A stretch of DNA of 64,000 bases, taken from positions 4,275,001 through 4,339,000 of the forward strand of contig JAMJFZ010000289.1 of NCBI GenBank assembly GCA_026225945.1, given 5' to 3'. How positions within the stretch are numbered: the stretch's first letter is position 1; each line of letters begins with the position of its first letter. The notes under the pieces were generated by a model, which saw nothing but the letters and a program-made list of their open reading frames with translations, ran no database searches and was not told where the DNA came from. The translations under genes and the position numbers were made by a program. Origin of the DNA: Cricetomys ansorgei. Lineage: Eukaryota; Chordata; Mammalia; Rodentia; Nesomyidae. Positions 33,729 to 44,924 of the stretch are shown here, one piece after another.

Positions 33729-36555
33729 CTGAGCTATGTTGTTTTTTACATATAGCAATTAGCAGAATTAATAGTTTATAAATGCAACTTCTTGACTAGA
33801 TTAGAAACTCATTGCTTGCCTGGTGATAAGCAAAGGCTAGTCACCTTTAGAAAAGCACAGGCCATGTAATCTTAATCCATGCAGTAAGGTAAAGACTGAA
33901 GAAAGCATTACGATGCAGTTTGTACTATATGTTAATGTTATTGTATTTGATATTATTACAAACAAAAGCTGTAAGAGTTGGGTTGTTATAAATTCCTAGA
34001 AGTATTCCACATTAAGCAAAAACATAGTTTTCATAATTTGTGATAGTGGGTTGCTTCCCCTTTTTGCTGTAAAGCAAAAAATGTGACTATAAAAATGAGT
34101 ATTTCACAACTATATTATAACTATCTTTGTTTTGTAAGTGCTCATGTTTTCTTTATTAAAATTATAATTTTACATTTTTAGAAAAAAAAAACAAAATAAA
34201 TTCCTAAAAGTTGTGTTCTTTGACATAGACGAGAAAAGTTCAAGATTAAAAATTAAAGACTTGATAAAGTTGTAGTTTGGTACACACAGAATTATAAATC
34301 AAACTTGCATAGATCTAACACATGACAGTGGGATTTATGCTGTAAGTACAAAGCCTCTTCAAAGCCATTTAAAGAGAGGTGGAGCTTGTTAGAAGAAAAA
34401 TAGAACTGCACTCACAGCAGTCTTATTTTGTTCTAGATTACCCAGTATTAAAAGCAGCACTGAATAATGGAATCATATTAGAGATGGTATTTCACATGCT
34501 AAGGTTTTAATAATAAATAATTTGGAGACAAACTCTGTGGAATAACTGTAGCTACTTGCTTCTTCATGAACTGAAATGTGTTATTTGACATCTAGAGATG
34601 TGATTACAATGTGACCATAGGTTGCATGATATAATTGAATTCATTAGCTATTAATTGTGCTGAATGTTCATTTCATTCCTCTTCGTCTCCTGAAGATCAT
34701 ATACCTAGCTCTTCCTGTTATGAGTAATCCCAGAGGGCCCTCCTTTTCAGGCTATCACACCCATGTATCATATTCATACATGACATTACTATGCAAGGGA
34801 AGATTGAAATCTAAATATGTCAATCAGTAAAAATGACAAATTATTTTCATTTGTTATACCAAAGTTATAATCTTCATGTGTCCACTCAACAAATCTTTAC
34901 TGCTGGCTGTCTTGACAATAAACTCCAGTCGAGGAACTTGTAATACACCAAAGAACCAAGTCCTTGTTTTTGGAGGCAGTAGAAACAGTGTAGTTTAGTG
35001 ACATCCATACAACTTTTAGTATTTTTAACCAGAGGTTTCAAATTCAGCCATGGTGTTGTCTAGTAATGAAACTGGCAAGGTATGCTACTGAGACTCCTAA
35101 AGTGAGCTGGCCTGAACTGAGATAATTGTGTAGAATGCATACTACAGGATAATGAGCAAGTCTGAAGAGGTCTCTGTGCAGAGGGGAGAACCCCAAGCTT
35201 CTGATCATTCTGAAACATGGGTACAAGGACAGCAGTTAGGAAGAACTTTCAACCTCATACAGAACAAACCTGACAAAAGAGAACTCCAAGAAGACTATTT
35301 CAGCAGCAATACAGCTGGCCAGCAGAGCTGTGCCCTCACTGGAATCTAGAAGAATTTTTTCCTCAGCATTTTAGTAGGCTGGGGAAGAAAGGACAGTGGA
35401 GGTTGAGACTGAACAACTGAGGTAGAGACTGAGTGACAGATTTACCCAATTTGTCCTACATCTTTTTTTTTCCAATTTATTATTATTATTTCAGAAGCAA
35501 AATTTCACTGTTTCAAATAACTAAAAGTGAGCACGTGTATTTTAACTGTATGTTATTATCAGGCTAAAGTTTTGCTCTGTAAGGCTAGAGCTACACTTTC
35601 ATAGTAGACTGTTTCTGCATTTCCTACAGGCATACGTGAGAAGATTTGTGTTTTTGTATTAGGTGTTGGTATGACAGGCAGTATCTGCCAGAGCAGTGCC
35701 ATGCATCAATAGAAATATTAGCACCTGGGCTCCTAGAGCCTTTCTAGCTCACTGTCTCCCAGCAAATGCCCGTCAATAAAAGTGCATCTCAGACTGTAAC
35801 ATTACCAGTGTTGTGATAAATCACATTAAAGTATAGATGCTTCCAGGTCTACGTCAGAGTTTCTGCTTTACAATAATGGTGTGACCTTTTCATCATTGGT
35901 GGTCCATCCTCTACCAAGAAAGAGTAACTTGCAACTCTAACATAAAGCATCCAGGCAACCTCTCTGAGAAAAAGGTTTTCTTCCTTGTAAACTCCAGGAA
36001 AGCTAGTTAACTTTAAGCTGCTTTCAATTTCTTCATTAATGATTTATTGAGTGCTTCCTGCGTGTGGGACGACCATCTGTCAGGCAAACTTCAGCAATAT
36101 ATTGGCACTCCAGTCCAGAAGCACAGCCTCCATCTAGAGAAAAGAGAAATTGATGAATGGCAACAAGATCCCCAGGAACTCACTGCATTGGAATTCATAG
36201 CACCGTCTGCCCTGGTGTGTGAAGCAGATTAAAAGTATACCTGTGCCTGTCTGCCTGAATTTGGGCTGTTATAATGGAATATGATAGACTATGTAACTTA
36301 TACCTTGAATATGAGTTTCCCATAGTTTTGGGAACTGCCAAGACCAAGGTCAAGGTTCTGGAAGATTCATTGTCTGTTCTCACACTTCTCAAATCAATCA
36401 CTTAATTCTTATAGATCCTACACTTGTGATTTAATCTGTCTGTATGTGTGTGTTCTCCCTCCCTTCATATCCTCACAGAGCATATGTAACCTAATTACAC
36501 TTATATATGATCTCTAAGTTTCCACAGTTATGTATATCTGTGCATATGTAGTTGT
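33729..36555. other. Unique sequence, weak open frames
   Basis: Plus frames of 65 codons (35152-35349) and 61 codons (36047-36232) have polar, protein-like composition but no splice context and no recognised family. GATTTATTGAGTGCTTCC near 36040 resembles the start of an old MIR/L2-like element, too weak to call. A 20-bp near-tandem GAGGTTGAGACTGA/GAGGTAGAGACTGA lies at 35399-35438. Confidence 0.35.
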
Positions 36556-36559
36556 ATGC

Positions 36560-36627
36560 ATATATGAATATATATTCATATATTCAATTGTGCACTGCTA
36601 TATTATATATATAATATAGCAGTGTAC
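36560..36627. repeat. Two adjacent AT-rich perfect palindromes
   Basis: The first is a 24-bp perfect inverted repeat at 36560-36583 centred on GAATATATATTC. The second is a 32-bp perfect palindrome at 36593-36624 with GC-containing ends (CACTGCTATA ... TATAGCAGTG), extending imperfectly to 36590-36627. Both lack spacers, so each can extrude as a cruciform. The distinct ends separate the second from plain (TA)n. Confidence 0.97.
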
Positions 36628-37389
36628 TACTCTTCATCTAATTTACTTTACAGATTTACTAAACCAAGTTAATGAACATATCTACTGACCTTCATTCTTC
36701 ATAATGGTTCAAATATAGAGGCACCTATCATATGTCCTATGAAGTGTTCAGTCTTTAAAATGGAACTCTATAGATCTCTATGTAAATATTATATTCATTT
36801 TTTAGCAAAATAGCTTTATGTTTCAAATATTCATTTCAACTGGTTTTATATGTTTAACACTAACTCTGTTAAGCATTTAGCATTAAGCATTATGCATTTA
36901 ATGCCGAATGGCTACAGGTGAACTATTCTAATTTTGACACTTTCCCAACATTTTTAGCATTATAAATGATGCTGTGTATATCATTTTTAACAATAATCTA
37001 TATTATTGTTATTATTAAGGGTTTTAGGGAGTCTAAGTCTCCGGACTTCTCATTATGAAAGCCAAATTCTTCATTGAGAGTGTGGTATTGTATCATGTTT
37101 TCCTTTAACCATTCATTTACTTTCCTAAGCAAGGATCAGAACTATCCTAACTTGTGCTGGTGTCTGTAACTTCCAACACTTTTCACTTCCAATACCTTAT
37201 ATTTCCCTTGGTAACCTTGGTAGCTGTAAGATATCCCAACAATGTCACCTTAATTTAACTTTTTAAAAACACCACTATGCTTTTTCTGTTCCAGGGGCAG
37301 ACTCAAAACTCTGACTGGAATTGACTTTGTTCTCTTCCTCAGTCTTGCCTCTGGAATGAAATCTTTGCTACCTGACTCTCAGGGCATGT
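36628..37389. other. Unique AT-rich sequence
   Basis: Nothing recognised. GCATTTAGCATTAAGCATTA near 36872 is a small internal repetition. Confidence 0.4.
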
Positions 37390-37770
37390 ATGGTAGCATA
37401 TGCCTTAGTGTTGATGTTGGGTGTGGGTGGACACATGTGATTTGCATGTCTGGGGAAGATGCTTTCCTCTCATATTCGGGAGCCAGAGATTAGGGAGGAG
37501 CCAGTCTTTTCATGAAAACTTATTGAGTAAGGAGCTCACTGCCATTCCGCAGGGGCTCATACTTCCTATATAGGGAAGCCCTTTCTTTAGCCTGGGTGGA
37601 GATTCCTGCTATTTCTGTCACATCCAGGAAAGAGGGGGTACTACTTTAACAGGAAAGATAATAAACACTAGGCCCAGGCTCGTTTCTTGTATCCCTGGCT
37701 TTGGCCAGGGCGGAGTCAAGGATATATTGGCCAAGGTCCTTTCCAACATTAACCCAAAATTTAAATATAA
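37390..37770. mobile_element. Possible LTR remnant
   Basis: More GC-rich than its flanks, with TGTTGGGTGTGGGTGGACAC near 37414, CATATTCGGGAGCCAGAG near 37473, an AATAAA-type signal (GATAATAAACACTAGGCC near 37658), a 7-bp hairpin CCCTGGC/GCCAGGG at 37693-37710, and an AT-rich (AAATTAAATTAA) tail at 37768-37791. The order promoter-like, AATAAA, short GC hairpin would suit a solo LTR, but no paired TG..CA ends or family match could be confirmed. Confidence 0.25.
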
Positions 37771-38938
37771 AATAAAATTAAATTAAATTAAGACCACACT
37801 AAATCCCTGCTACATTTTGAGTTCTTTTGCCTTAAAATGCCCATGCAATTTTTATCTCAGACTCCCATCATTGGGACCCTAGTCCAGATCACTGGGAGGA
37901 TTCTACATGATGTAAGGAGCCTGTCAACAGTAGTGACCTCGTGAAACCGCAGTAGGCTTTCTCTCTCTCATCATCATGAGACAAAACAAAAACAAAAACA
38001 GACTATCTTCAGATAAACCAAGTGCATGCTGGGATTAAAAAAAAGTCCCCAAAGGAGAATCAGTGATCTACAGATGCCTCTTAAAATACAAATACATTTT
38101 TTAAAAGATGGATTATTGGATGACAGACAAGCTAATAGATTATAGGTAGATTTAAAAAATTAGGAGATAAATATGAGGACACAGATGTAGACATTGAGGG
38201 CCATAAAACTGAGTTTTGGCTTTTTAGGACTCTGCATAGAAGAAACCTTAAAATAGCAATTTGCAAAATCTTATTTTATAAATTTAAACTTGAGTCTTAG
38301 TCATCCTTAATTATTCATTAGGCTGCTGAGAGTGTTGTTGGAAATATGTTTCAGGTTGTAGCAAGGGGATCTTGCCTCTCCTTGTCTGCTATTTTATTAG
38401 CAGTGCTTGTTTTTTGAAAACCTTGGACTATATCCAGATCACATAACTTTCCCCAAGAAATACATGGCATTAAATTGTTCTTGATGATATTAAGACATAA
38501 AAGCCAGGCCACGAGTACTAATTTTTAGTTACCAACCTGCTACTGTTTCCTGTTCTTGCTAGTACTTCTCATATATATGGTGAGCCACAGGCAGCTTTTT
38601 CACAGTGAAGCAACCATGATATTTCAGGCATATAATTATATACCCTGCAGCTAATGTCAAAAGGTATATGGATAACTAAAGGAGGGGATGTTAGAATTTA
38701 ATACTGAAATAATTAAGGAAGGACAGGACAAATGGAAGGGAAGAGGAATGGGAAGGGGAGGGGGGAAACCGGAGAAGTAGAAGTAGAAGAGGGAACATGT
38801 TCAGCCAGAGGAGATGCTGTGAAAGTAGTCCTCAGCCCAGAAGCTGCATAGTCATTACAGGGTTGGAATTACAGATCTGCTCCTTACTCGCCTCAGGTTG
38901 TAGTTTTGTTTCTTGTTTGTTCCTGTGCTTTGTTTTGG
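37771..38938. other. Unique sequence
   Basis: AAATTAAATTAA low complexity at 37768-37791 and a (AAAAC)n patch at 37983-38000. A G/A-rich run at 38735-38800 is not pure. No gene recognised. Confidence 0.4.
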
Positions 38939-39077
38939 ATGCAAGGTCTCCCTATGTAGCCCTTGCTGTCCTGAAACTTGTTATATACACCAGGCTGGAC
39001 CATCTGCTTCAACCCCACCCCCCCTCTGACCTCCACCGCCAGTGATGGAATTAAAGATGTTTGCCTCCATGCCCCAC
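38939..39077 (-). mobile_element. B1 SINE, antisense, old
   Basis: GCAAGGTCTCCCTATGTAGC, CCTTGCTGTCCTGAAACTTG, CACCAGGCTGGACCATCTGC, then a C-rich block replacing CTGCCTCCCGAGTG, AGTGATGGAATTAAAGATG and GCCTCCATGCCCCAC. The order is that of an antisense B1; CTATGTAGCCC marks an older subfamily. The overlapping plus frame is an artefact. Confidence 0.75.
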
Positions 39078-39584
39078 TGTGGTAAAGGATACTAAACTCA
39101 CCCAGAATATGAGGACAATAGAGTATTTAAATTCTTTGGTGACCAGACAAGACAACAGATGCCTGCAAAGAGCCACTATCCACTGCCTGACATGACTTGT
39201 GGGGTACTCTATTTTTATTCTGGCTTCTCTCCTTCACTAGAAGGTCAAGCAGTGTTGGCTGATGTTAAAGTTTCCTGATAAAATAAGTAAGAGATGTGAT
39301 CAGGCATCTCAGCACCATCTGTCTGATGGCTTCACCCTAACAAGACTTACTGCCATGGCATGCAGATCCACAGCACAGTGAGGTAAAAATCTAGTCTCAT
39401 GGCAATAACTAGAATGAGTAAGAAAAAGCTAATTATACATTAAGTAAATGTAGTATAAAAATAAGAAGTATAGCACTGAGACCATGCAGTGACTTTAACA
39501 GATGCATAGGAAATGACTCTTAGGGTTAGGAACAATTGGTTTAGTTAGAGCTCTTGAAAACAGTACATCAAGAAACTGCCATAA
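39078..39584. other. Unique sequence
   Basis: Nothing recognised. Confidence 0.4.
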
Positions 39585-39746
39585 CCAGGCAGCAGTGGCA
39601 CATGCCTTTAATACCAGCAGGAAGCAGAGGCAGGCAGATTTCTATGAATTCAAGGCCAGCCTGGTCTACAGAATGAGTTCCAGTACAGCCAAAGTTACAA
39701 CAGAGAAGCCCTGTCTTGAAAACACAAGCAAATAAAAAAAAATTTT
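39585..39746 (+). mobile_element. B1 SINE (GTTACAACAG subfamily)
   Basis: Plus-strand B1: AACCAGGCAGCAGTGGCACA, TGCCTTTAATACCAGCAGG, AAGCAGAGGCAGGCAGATTT, AATTCAAGGCCAGCCTGGTC, TACAGAATGAGTTCCAGTAC, AGCCAAAGTTACAACAGAG, AAGCCCTGTCTTGAAAA, A-rich tail. AAGAAACTG at 39570-39578 recurs at 39834-39842, beyond the purine tract, consistent with a target-site duplication that includes the expanded tail. Confidence 0.95.
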
Positions 39747-39839
39747 AAAAAAGAAAGAAAGAAAGAAAGAAAGAAAAAAGAAAGAAAGAAAGAAAGAAAG
39801 GAAGGAAGGAAGGAAGGAAGGAAGAAAAGAAAAAAGAAA
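39747..39839. repeat. 93-nt pure purine tract, (GAAA)n-(GGAA)n
   Basis: Unbroken A/G from the B1 tail to the downstream duplication copy. GAAA units precede GGAA units, so at least two expansion phases. Confidence 0.97.
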
Positions 39840-40104
39840 CTGTTCTAGATGAAGGAGGGTCCTAAATTGGGAAGAAAAAGTAGAGATGATGGAGATAACC
39901 TTGAAGACAATGACTATGTGGGTATTTTAATTTAAGGTAATGGGCTATCTTTTCTTAACTTTAAACATCATTTAGGAAATGCTTTCTTAGCCAGATTGGC
40001 AAAAAAAAAAAATAAAATAAATCACCTGGGAATCTTTAGTGCATATCTTCTGGTTGTCAACTTATGTAAAATATTCAAATAAGCATAAAATTTCCAAGTG
40101 TTCA
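39840..40104. other. Unique sequence
   Basis: An A11 run with an AAATAAAATAAA end near 40001-40020. No element recognised. Confidence 0.4.
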
Positions 40105-40252
40105 TTTTGCTTTGGCTTTGCTTTACTCTGTAGCCCAGCATGGCCTGGAATCTACTACAGGACCCAAGTTGACTCAAAATTGTGGTGATTCTTCTGCTTC
40201 TCACTCCCGTGTGCTGGGATGGCAAGCGTGAGCCTGCACACCAGGCACTCTC
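40105..40252 (-). mobile_element. Old B1-like SINE, antisense
   Basis: CTTTACTCTGTAGCCCAGCA, TGGCCTGGAATCTACTACAG, GGTGATTCTTCTGCTTCTCA, CCGTGTGCTGGGATGGCAAG, CGTGAGCCTGCACACCAGGC follow the antisense 7SL-SINE order with heavy divergence. TGAGCC..CACC suggests a proto-B1 or RSINE1-like copy. Confidence 0.65.
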
Positions 40253-40899
40253 ATATTTTATACATTTGTACCAATGATGTGCAAGCCAAATTTGGAAAAA
40301 GAAAGACTTTATCGTAGAACACATTTCGTCGTGGGGCATAAAGCTGTCACATAATTTATTTTCACTATCTTAGCATCCATATTTCTACCTGGTATGAAGT
40401 TGTTTGTGTGGTTCCAAGCCAAATGAACTCTCATTGTGTCCTTTAGATGGTGCCTTTGTCCTTTACTTTTCTGCAGTGGAGCCCGATACCCATTTTTTCC
40501 AATTATGCCCATGATGTTAATGGCCTCAGGCACCAAGTGGTCTGTAAATCTTCTCCTGACTCACCTCTTTATGCAATCATTACATCTTTCAGCTTCTATT
40601 ACTGCCCTCCATTTATTACTGCTGCTCACAGGTTCTGTGTTAGTAGGAGCTGCTTAGCCTCTCTTCCTTGCAGGCATTGTAGCCCACACCTGAACACTGT
40701 GCCGTCTGCTACCCGTGACAGAACTAAACAACCAATACTACCGTTCTTGATCTGGTATTATCGGGCCTATTATTTTCCTCATTGTGCAGCCACATGTACC
40801 CGAGAGACTCTTTTATTGCTCTCGTTAGCTTATTGAATTAGTTTTAATTTGGTAAAGCTAATTTTCAATTGTATTTTCTGCTTAATAAAAGCATTGTGG
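40253..40899. other. CpG-bearing unique segment with open frames
   Basis: 40447-40836 is open for 129 codons on the plus strand, with overlapping frames in another plus frame and on the minus strand. The predicted peptide (rich in C, S, L, P, H, Y) matches no family I know. Several CpG occur (CCCGATACC, TGCCGTC, ACCCGTGAC, TATCGGG, ACCCGAG). It may be an old repeat or pseudogene. Chance is not excluded. Confidence 0.2.
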
Positions 40900-41073
40900 T
40901 TGGACAGTGGTGGCACACACCTTTAATCCCAGCACTTGGGAGGTAGAGGCAGGCAGATCTCTGTGAGTTGGAGGCCAACTTGGTTTACAGAGTTCCAGGA
41001 CAGCCAGAGTTACAACAAAGAAACCCTGCCTTGAAAAAAAAAAAAAAAACAATAAATAAATAAATAAATAAAT
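40900..41073 (+). mobile_element. B1 SINE (GTTACAACAG subfamily) with (AATA)n tail
   Basis: Full-length plus-strand B1: TGGTTGGACAGTGGTGGCAC, ACACCTTTAATCCCAGCACT, TGGGAGGTAGAGGCAGGCAG, ATCTCTGTGAGTTGGAGGCC, AACTTGGTTTACAGAGTTCC, AGGACAGCCAGAGTTACAAC, AAAGAAACCCTGCCTTG, then poly(A) to 41049 and (ATAA)n to about 41073. Confidence 0.96.
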
Positions 41074-41289
41074 ACATCTTGTGTATAAATATGGAAGTGA
41101 TAAAGATATTCTTTAAGAGCAAGATCAATTTCATCTTTAACTTGACTCAGCTGATTAATTTTATTCAATTGATTAACTCTATTCAGTTTCATATAAAAAA
41201 CACAAAGCTGTTACCTGTATGTGAGGAATGAATCGGGTCACCTTGCAAGGCATTGTTGAGATACATAAGTAGAGACAAAGATTTATCAT
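41074..41289. other. Unique AT-rich spacer
   Basis: Nothing recognised. TAATTTTATTCAATTGATTAA near 41156 is simple AT-rich sequence. Confidence 0.35.
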
Positions 41290-41930
41290 TGTATTGCACA
41301 TTTTGTATCCCCCTTCACACACACACACAAGTCCAACCAGCTGAGTCCATGTTGTGATGCTTGTATGTGTGTGTGTGTTTAGCTTTGATCTCTGTGGACT
41401 GACTAACTTATCAGGGGGCTCATTCACAGGGACTATTGATTCTCCCATTCTCGGCAGCCGTTTAATTGCCTTCAGGTCTTCAGCCACAATGTGACAATGC
41501 AATATTTCCCCCATCTATATTAACTTGTCAATCAGTGCTGTCATTATACAGGTCTTGTTGTGCACAGCTTCCCTACTATATCTAGGAGGCTCTATCTAGG
41601 AGAACAAAGCGTATGTTCTCTTCTTCTGGCTCTTACACTCTTTCTGCCTGCTCATCCAGAGTGTTTCTTGAATGCATTAGTAGTAGAGTATGTGTTGTAG
41701 ATATATCAATTGGGGCTGGGCACTACATAGTCAGTTATTCTGTACACTTTGATCGGCTGTGGATTCCTGTAGTGGTTTTAAAGAGAAGCTATGTTGATGA
41801 AGTATGATGAGCTACACCTATCTGAGTGTATGTGGATAAATATATTTTAATAAAATTAAAATTATATTGTTTTGAGGAAAGTAGAAGTAGTAGATTCTAA
41901 TCTATACAGTCCATGGTATGCCTAAATGTA
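41290..41930 (-). mobile_element. L1 (Lx8/9-type) 3' UTR, antisense
   Basis: Clear antisense L1 3' UTR: CACACAAGTCCAACCAGCTG near 41322, GAGTCCATGTTGTGATGCTTG near 41343, ACTAACTTATCAGGGGGCTC near 41402, ATTCACAGGGACTATTGATTC near 41422, CGGCAGCCGTTTAATTGCCT near 41452, TTCCCCCATCTATATTAACTTG near 41506, GTCATTATACAGGTCTTG near 41539, GGCTCTTACACTCTTTCTGC near 41629, TTGTAGATATATCAATTGGG near 41695, GGCTGGGCACTACATAGTCAG near 41715. The most complete of the window's four antisense L1 3' UTRs of this type. No ORF2 remains. Confidence 0.88.
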
Positions 41931-42238
41931 TTGTATCAGGCATGTTGTTGATAGAATTTTAACTCCAAGTAGCCAGCTGTTTACTCCAGAAATATAAGTG
42001 TCATTATTATACTCTTGGGAATAACTTGCTGGGCTGGTCATTGTTATGGTTCATTGGCTTTGCACTTTCATATGAAGATGGATTGCTTTCCTCTTTTGGC
42101 AGCTTACATAGTATTTTCAGATGCTATGGTAGATGACGCAAAGGGAGATGGAGGAATAAATAACATTAAGGATGTATGAAGAAACTATAAATAAGCATAC
42201 TAATTTTACTTACAAATTCATGTGTAATGCATTTATAA

Positions 42239-42271
<33 letters not shown>

Positions 42272-43599
42272 TATGTGTGTGTTTGTACACCCCCACACGT
42301 ATGCTCAAAGATTGAGGAGGGGAAGAAAAATGGGGTGGTAGTGGAGAGAGATGATTAACTGACCACTTTAGATGACAATTCTTCCCCTAAAAGCCATAGA
42401 TATTGTAACAATAACCCCAGTAGCAATCATAGGAAACCCCCCTTTGATTGCTGGTTAGAGGAATCCAAGAGGCTCCCCAAACAATATAGTAAATTGGTAT
42501 TGCCCGTAGTTACCTCCAAGAAGGTAAGTCCCTACTGCTGATGACAGCATGAAATCAGACACAAGATGAATCAAACTGGAATTGACCTGGAAGAAAACTG
42601 CACTTCATAAAATGTTAAAGTTTTATTCTCATGACACTTTCCCATTCTGCCAATCTTATCATGTGTTAGCTGTGGTCTTTGCTCAATGGGATGCTTGCAT
42701 TTTCTAGTTCTGATTTATTACCCACTTCTTTGCCTGTATCACAGACCTGTTTACACCTCGGCCTATTAGGTCTGCCCTGCAGAGTTCTCCTCATGCTGAA
42801 TGCTCAACCAACTACTCAATGCACCCTATAAACCTTCCAGCCTCTACTTCCCTGAAGCTTCTCTTGAAGCTAAAATTGCCTAGTGGGAAAATGTATTGTT
42901 GGGTCCATGTGTTTTTCTGGATCTAATTGTCTCCTACAAGAAACACATTGGTCCTCTTTGTGGGATTACTTGTTCAGCATAAACTAGGACATGAGAAGAG
43001 GAAGGAAGGAGGAGGAGGGGGACAAAGGCACATAGTGAGGGATAAAGATGAACAAAGTGCCTTGCATCCATGTCTGGGAACCATAACAGAAGCCATTGTT
43101 TAGTACAGTTAACATTCGTTAATAAAATAGATTACTTATTTATTTCAGGTACATTTTCTTATAAGAAATGGTGCCTGAGTTTTTGAAAATAAAAACTAAT
43201 GAAATATCAGAATTAGCATCTTTTACATAACTGTTGAAGCCAAGTTTCTGAAGTCCTAGGAGAGAAAGGGATGTCGTTTTACTAAGGAAGTGATTTCCCA
43301 AGGTTAACAACCTATCTTAAACCTACTTTTTTTCCCCATCCAGTTTTCTCACTGATTATATTTAGAATTATGTTTTCACCATAGCCACAGAGAGAGGAAT
43401 CTATGCTCGGTAGATTACATCAAAGAAGAGAAGACCAGGCTAGAGAAAGAAGCGGTCAAATGGGGCAGAGACAGTATTTGAACTGCAAACCTCACTGTGA
43501 AAAATCCATCACAGTTGCATTTCAAGTCATACAATGCTATAATGTAAAAATTATCTAAAAAGCTCTGGTTTTAAAAGCTTAAGGAGGGGCCATTAGGAG
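41931..43599. other. Unique sequence with GT microsatellite
   Basis: (GT)n with ATGT interruptions at 42240-42284. Purine-rich patches at 42310-42350 and 42993-43020. No gene or other repeat recognised. Confidence 0.4.
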
Positions 43600-43880
43600 G
43601 TAGTAGAATTTTTAAGAACTAGAACACATGAGGAGTTTCTAAAGTAACAGGCTGAGAGCAAAGGGAAGAGACTGTGGGACTCCAGCCCCTTCCCCTTCCT
43701 TTCTCTCTATGCCTGACAGTGTATCTGAGTTTTCAGCGCCACAGGCCCATGTCCCACTACAGTCTCACAGAAATGGACCAATCACAGGCAGGAACGTCCA
43801 AAGTTGTGCCCCCAAATAAACCTTTTCTTTTTTTAATTAATTATCTGAGGTTTTTTATTATACTTAAAGAAAGCTAATTA
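43600..43880. mobile_element. URR1-like element, opposite orientation
   Basis: Ends with ATGGACCAATCACAGGCAGG, GTGCCCCCAAATAAACCTTT, TCTTTTTTTAATTAATTATC and AAGAAAGCTAA. This is the reverse-oriented form of the family at 10809 and 59693 (canonical AATAAACCTTTTCTTTCTTTAAGTTGCT). The preceding GGACTCCAGCCCCTTCCCC block and a C/T-rich stretch fit the same element. The left part is too diverged to bound. Confidence 0.6.
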
Positions 43881-44773
43881 ATTCAGTCATAGTTTGTTAA
43901 TTTACCTACAATAAAACTAATGAACAAAGTTGTTGTAACTGAAAAGTCCCAGTTGTTTCTCAGCTGAGTACCTGAGACCAGTTGTGCTAATGAGGGACAG
44001 TTGGTGGATCCTTCATAATATGTCATATGCAGAATGGGAAGGATGTACTTCACTAGGAATTCTGTCACAAAGACATTACAATGCCCTGTCTCCCACTGGA
44101 CAGGTTAGAGTTTCAACACAGGACTTAATAAGGGCAATATAAACTTTGGGGCCATGCACCATTTTGATTGTTTTAATTACATTTAATCACAATGCAGCTA
44201 CACCTTTCATAGTGGATTATATTCAAATTGTTCAACTGAAACATCTCAGTTTTCCCCTTTGAATTCATTGACTCTGAGAGAAGTAAAGTTTTTCCACTCT
44301 CTTTGTTACCTCCTTATCAACAATTAACATATTTTCTCTTTTTTGTAGAGTACCCAGAATCTGCAAAAAGAGATATTAGATAAAATTGTGTACTTCAAGG
44401 ACTAGTAAGGCCACCATACAGATTTTAAGAGTGAGCATAGAGACAACCATCATTTCTATTGCTCTCAGTTTTCTGAGCATGCTCAAAAAATAATGCACTA
44501 TTTAATTCCAATTGGAATACTGTAAAGAATGAGATGCTCTTACTAGGTACATTTATATGTAAAGAAATAAAGGTATGCAATACTCTGCTAAGCATCTGAA
44601 GGAACCACAATACGTGATTTAATCTATTTAAATTGTTCTATTGAAGCACTAGTCAGACCTAAGCACTAAATACCATGATTTCAAGATTTGGATCATTTGT
44701 TTGTTTCTAAAATATTGGTGATAAATATCAGATTCAACTTTTATACAGAAGGCCAGAACAAGGTCTAAATCAA
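43881..44773. other. Unique AT-rich sequence
   Basis: Nothing recognised. Confidence 0.4.
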
Positions 44774-44786
44774 TCTCTCTCTCTCT

Positions 44787-44827
<41 letters not shown>

Positions 44828-44862
44828 TCCCTCTTCCTCTCCCTCTCCCTTTCTCTCTCTCG

Positions 44863-44924
<62 letters not shown>
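44774..44924. repeat. (CT)n-(TA)n-(GT)n compound microsatellite
   Basis: 88-nt pure pyrimidine run 44774-44861 (CT and CCCTCT units), then GTTCTG, then about 23 TA units at 44868-44914, then five GT. Three different non-B structures (triplex, cruciform, Z) could form side by side. Confidence 0.97.

Noticed and set aside
36030..36232. MIR-type SINE followed by a 61-codon frame
   Set aside because: Only the GATTTATTGAGTGCTTCC start resembles an old SINE/L2 core; the rest does not follow the consensus well enough.
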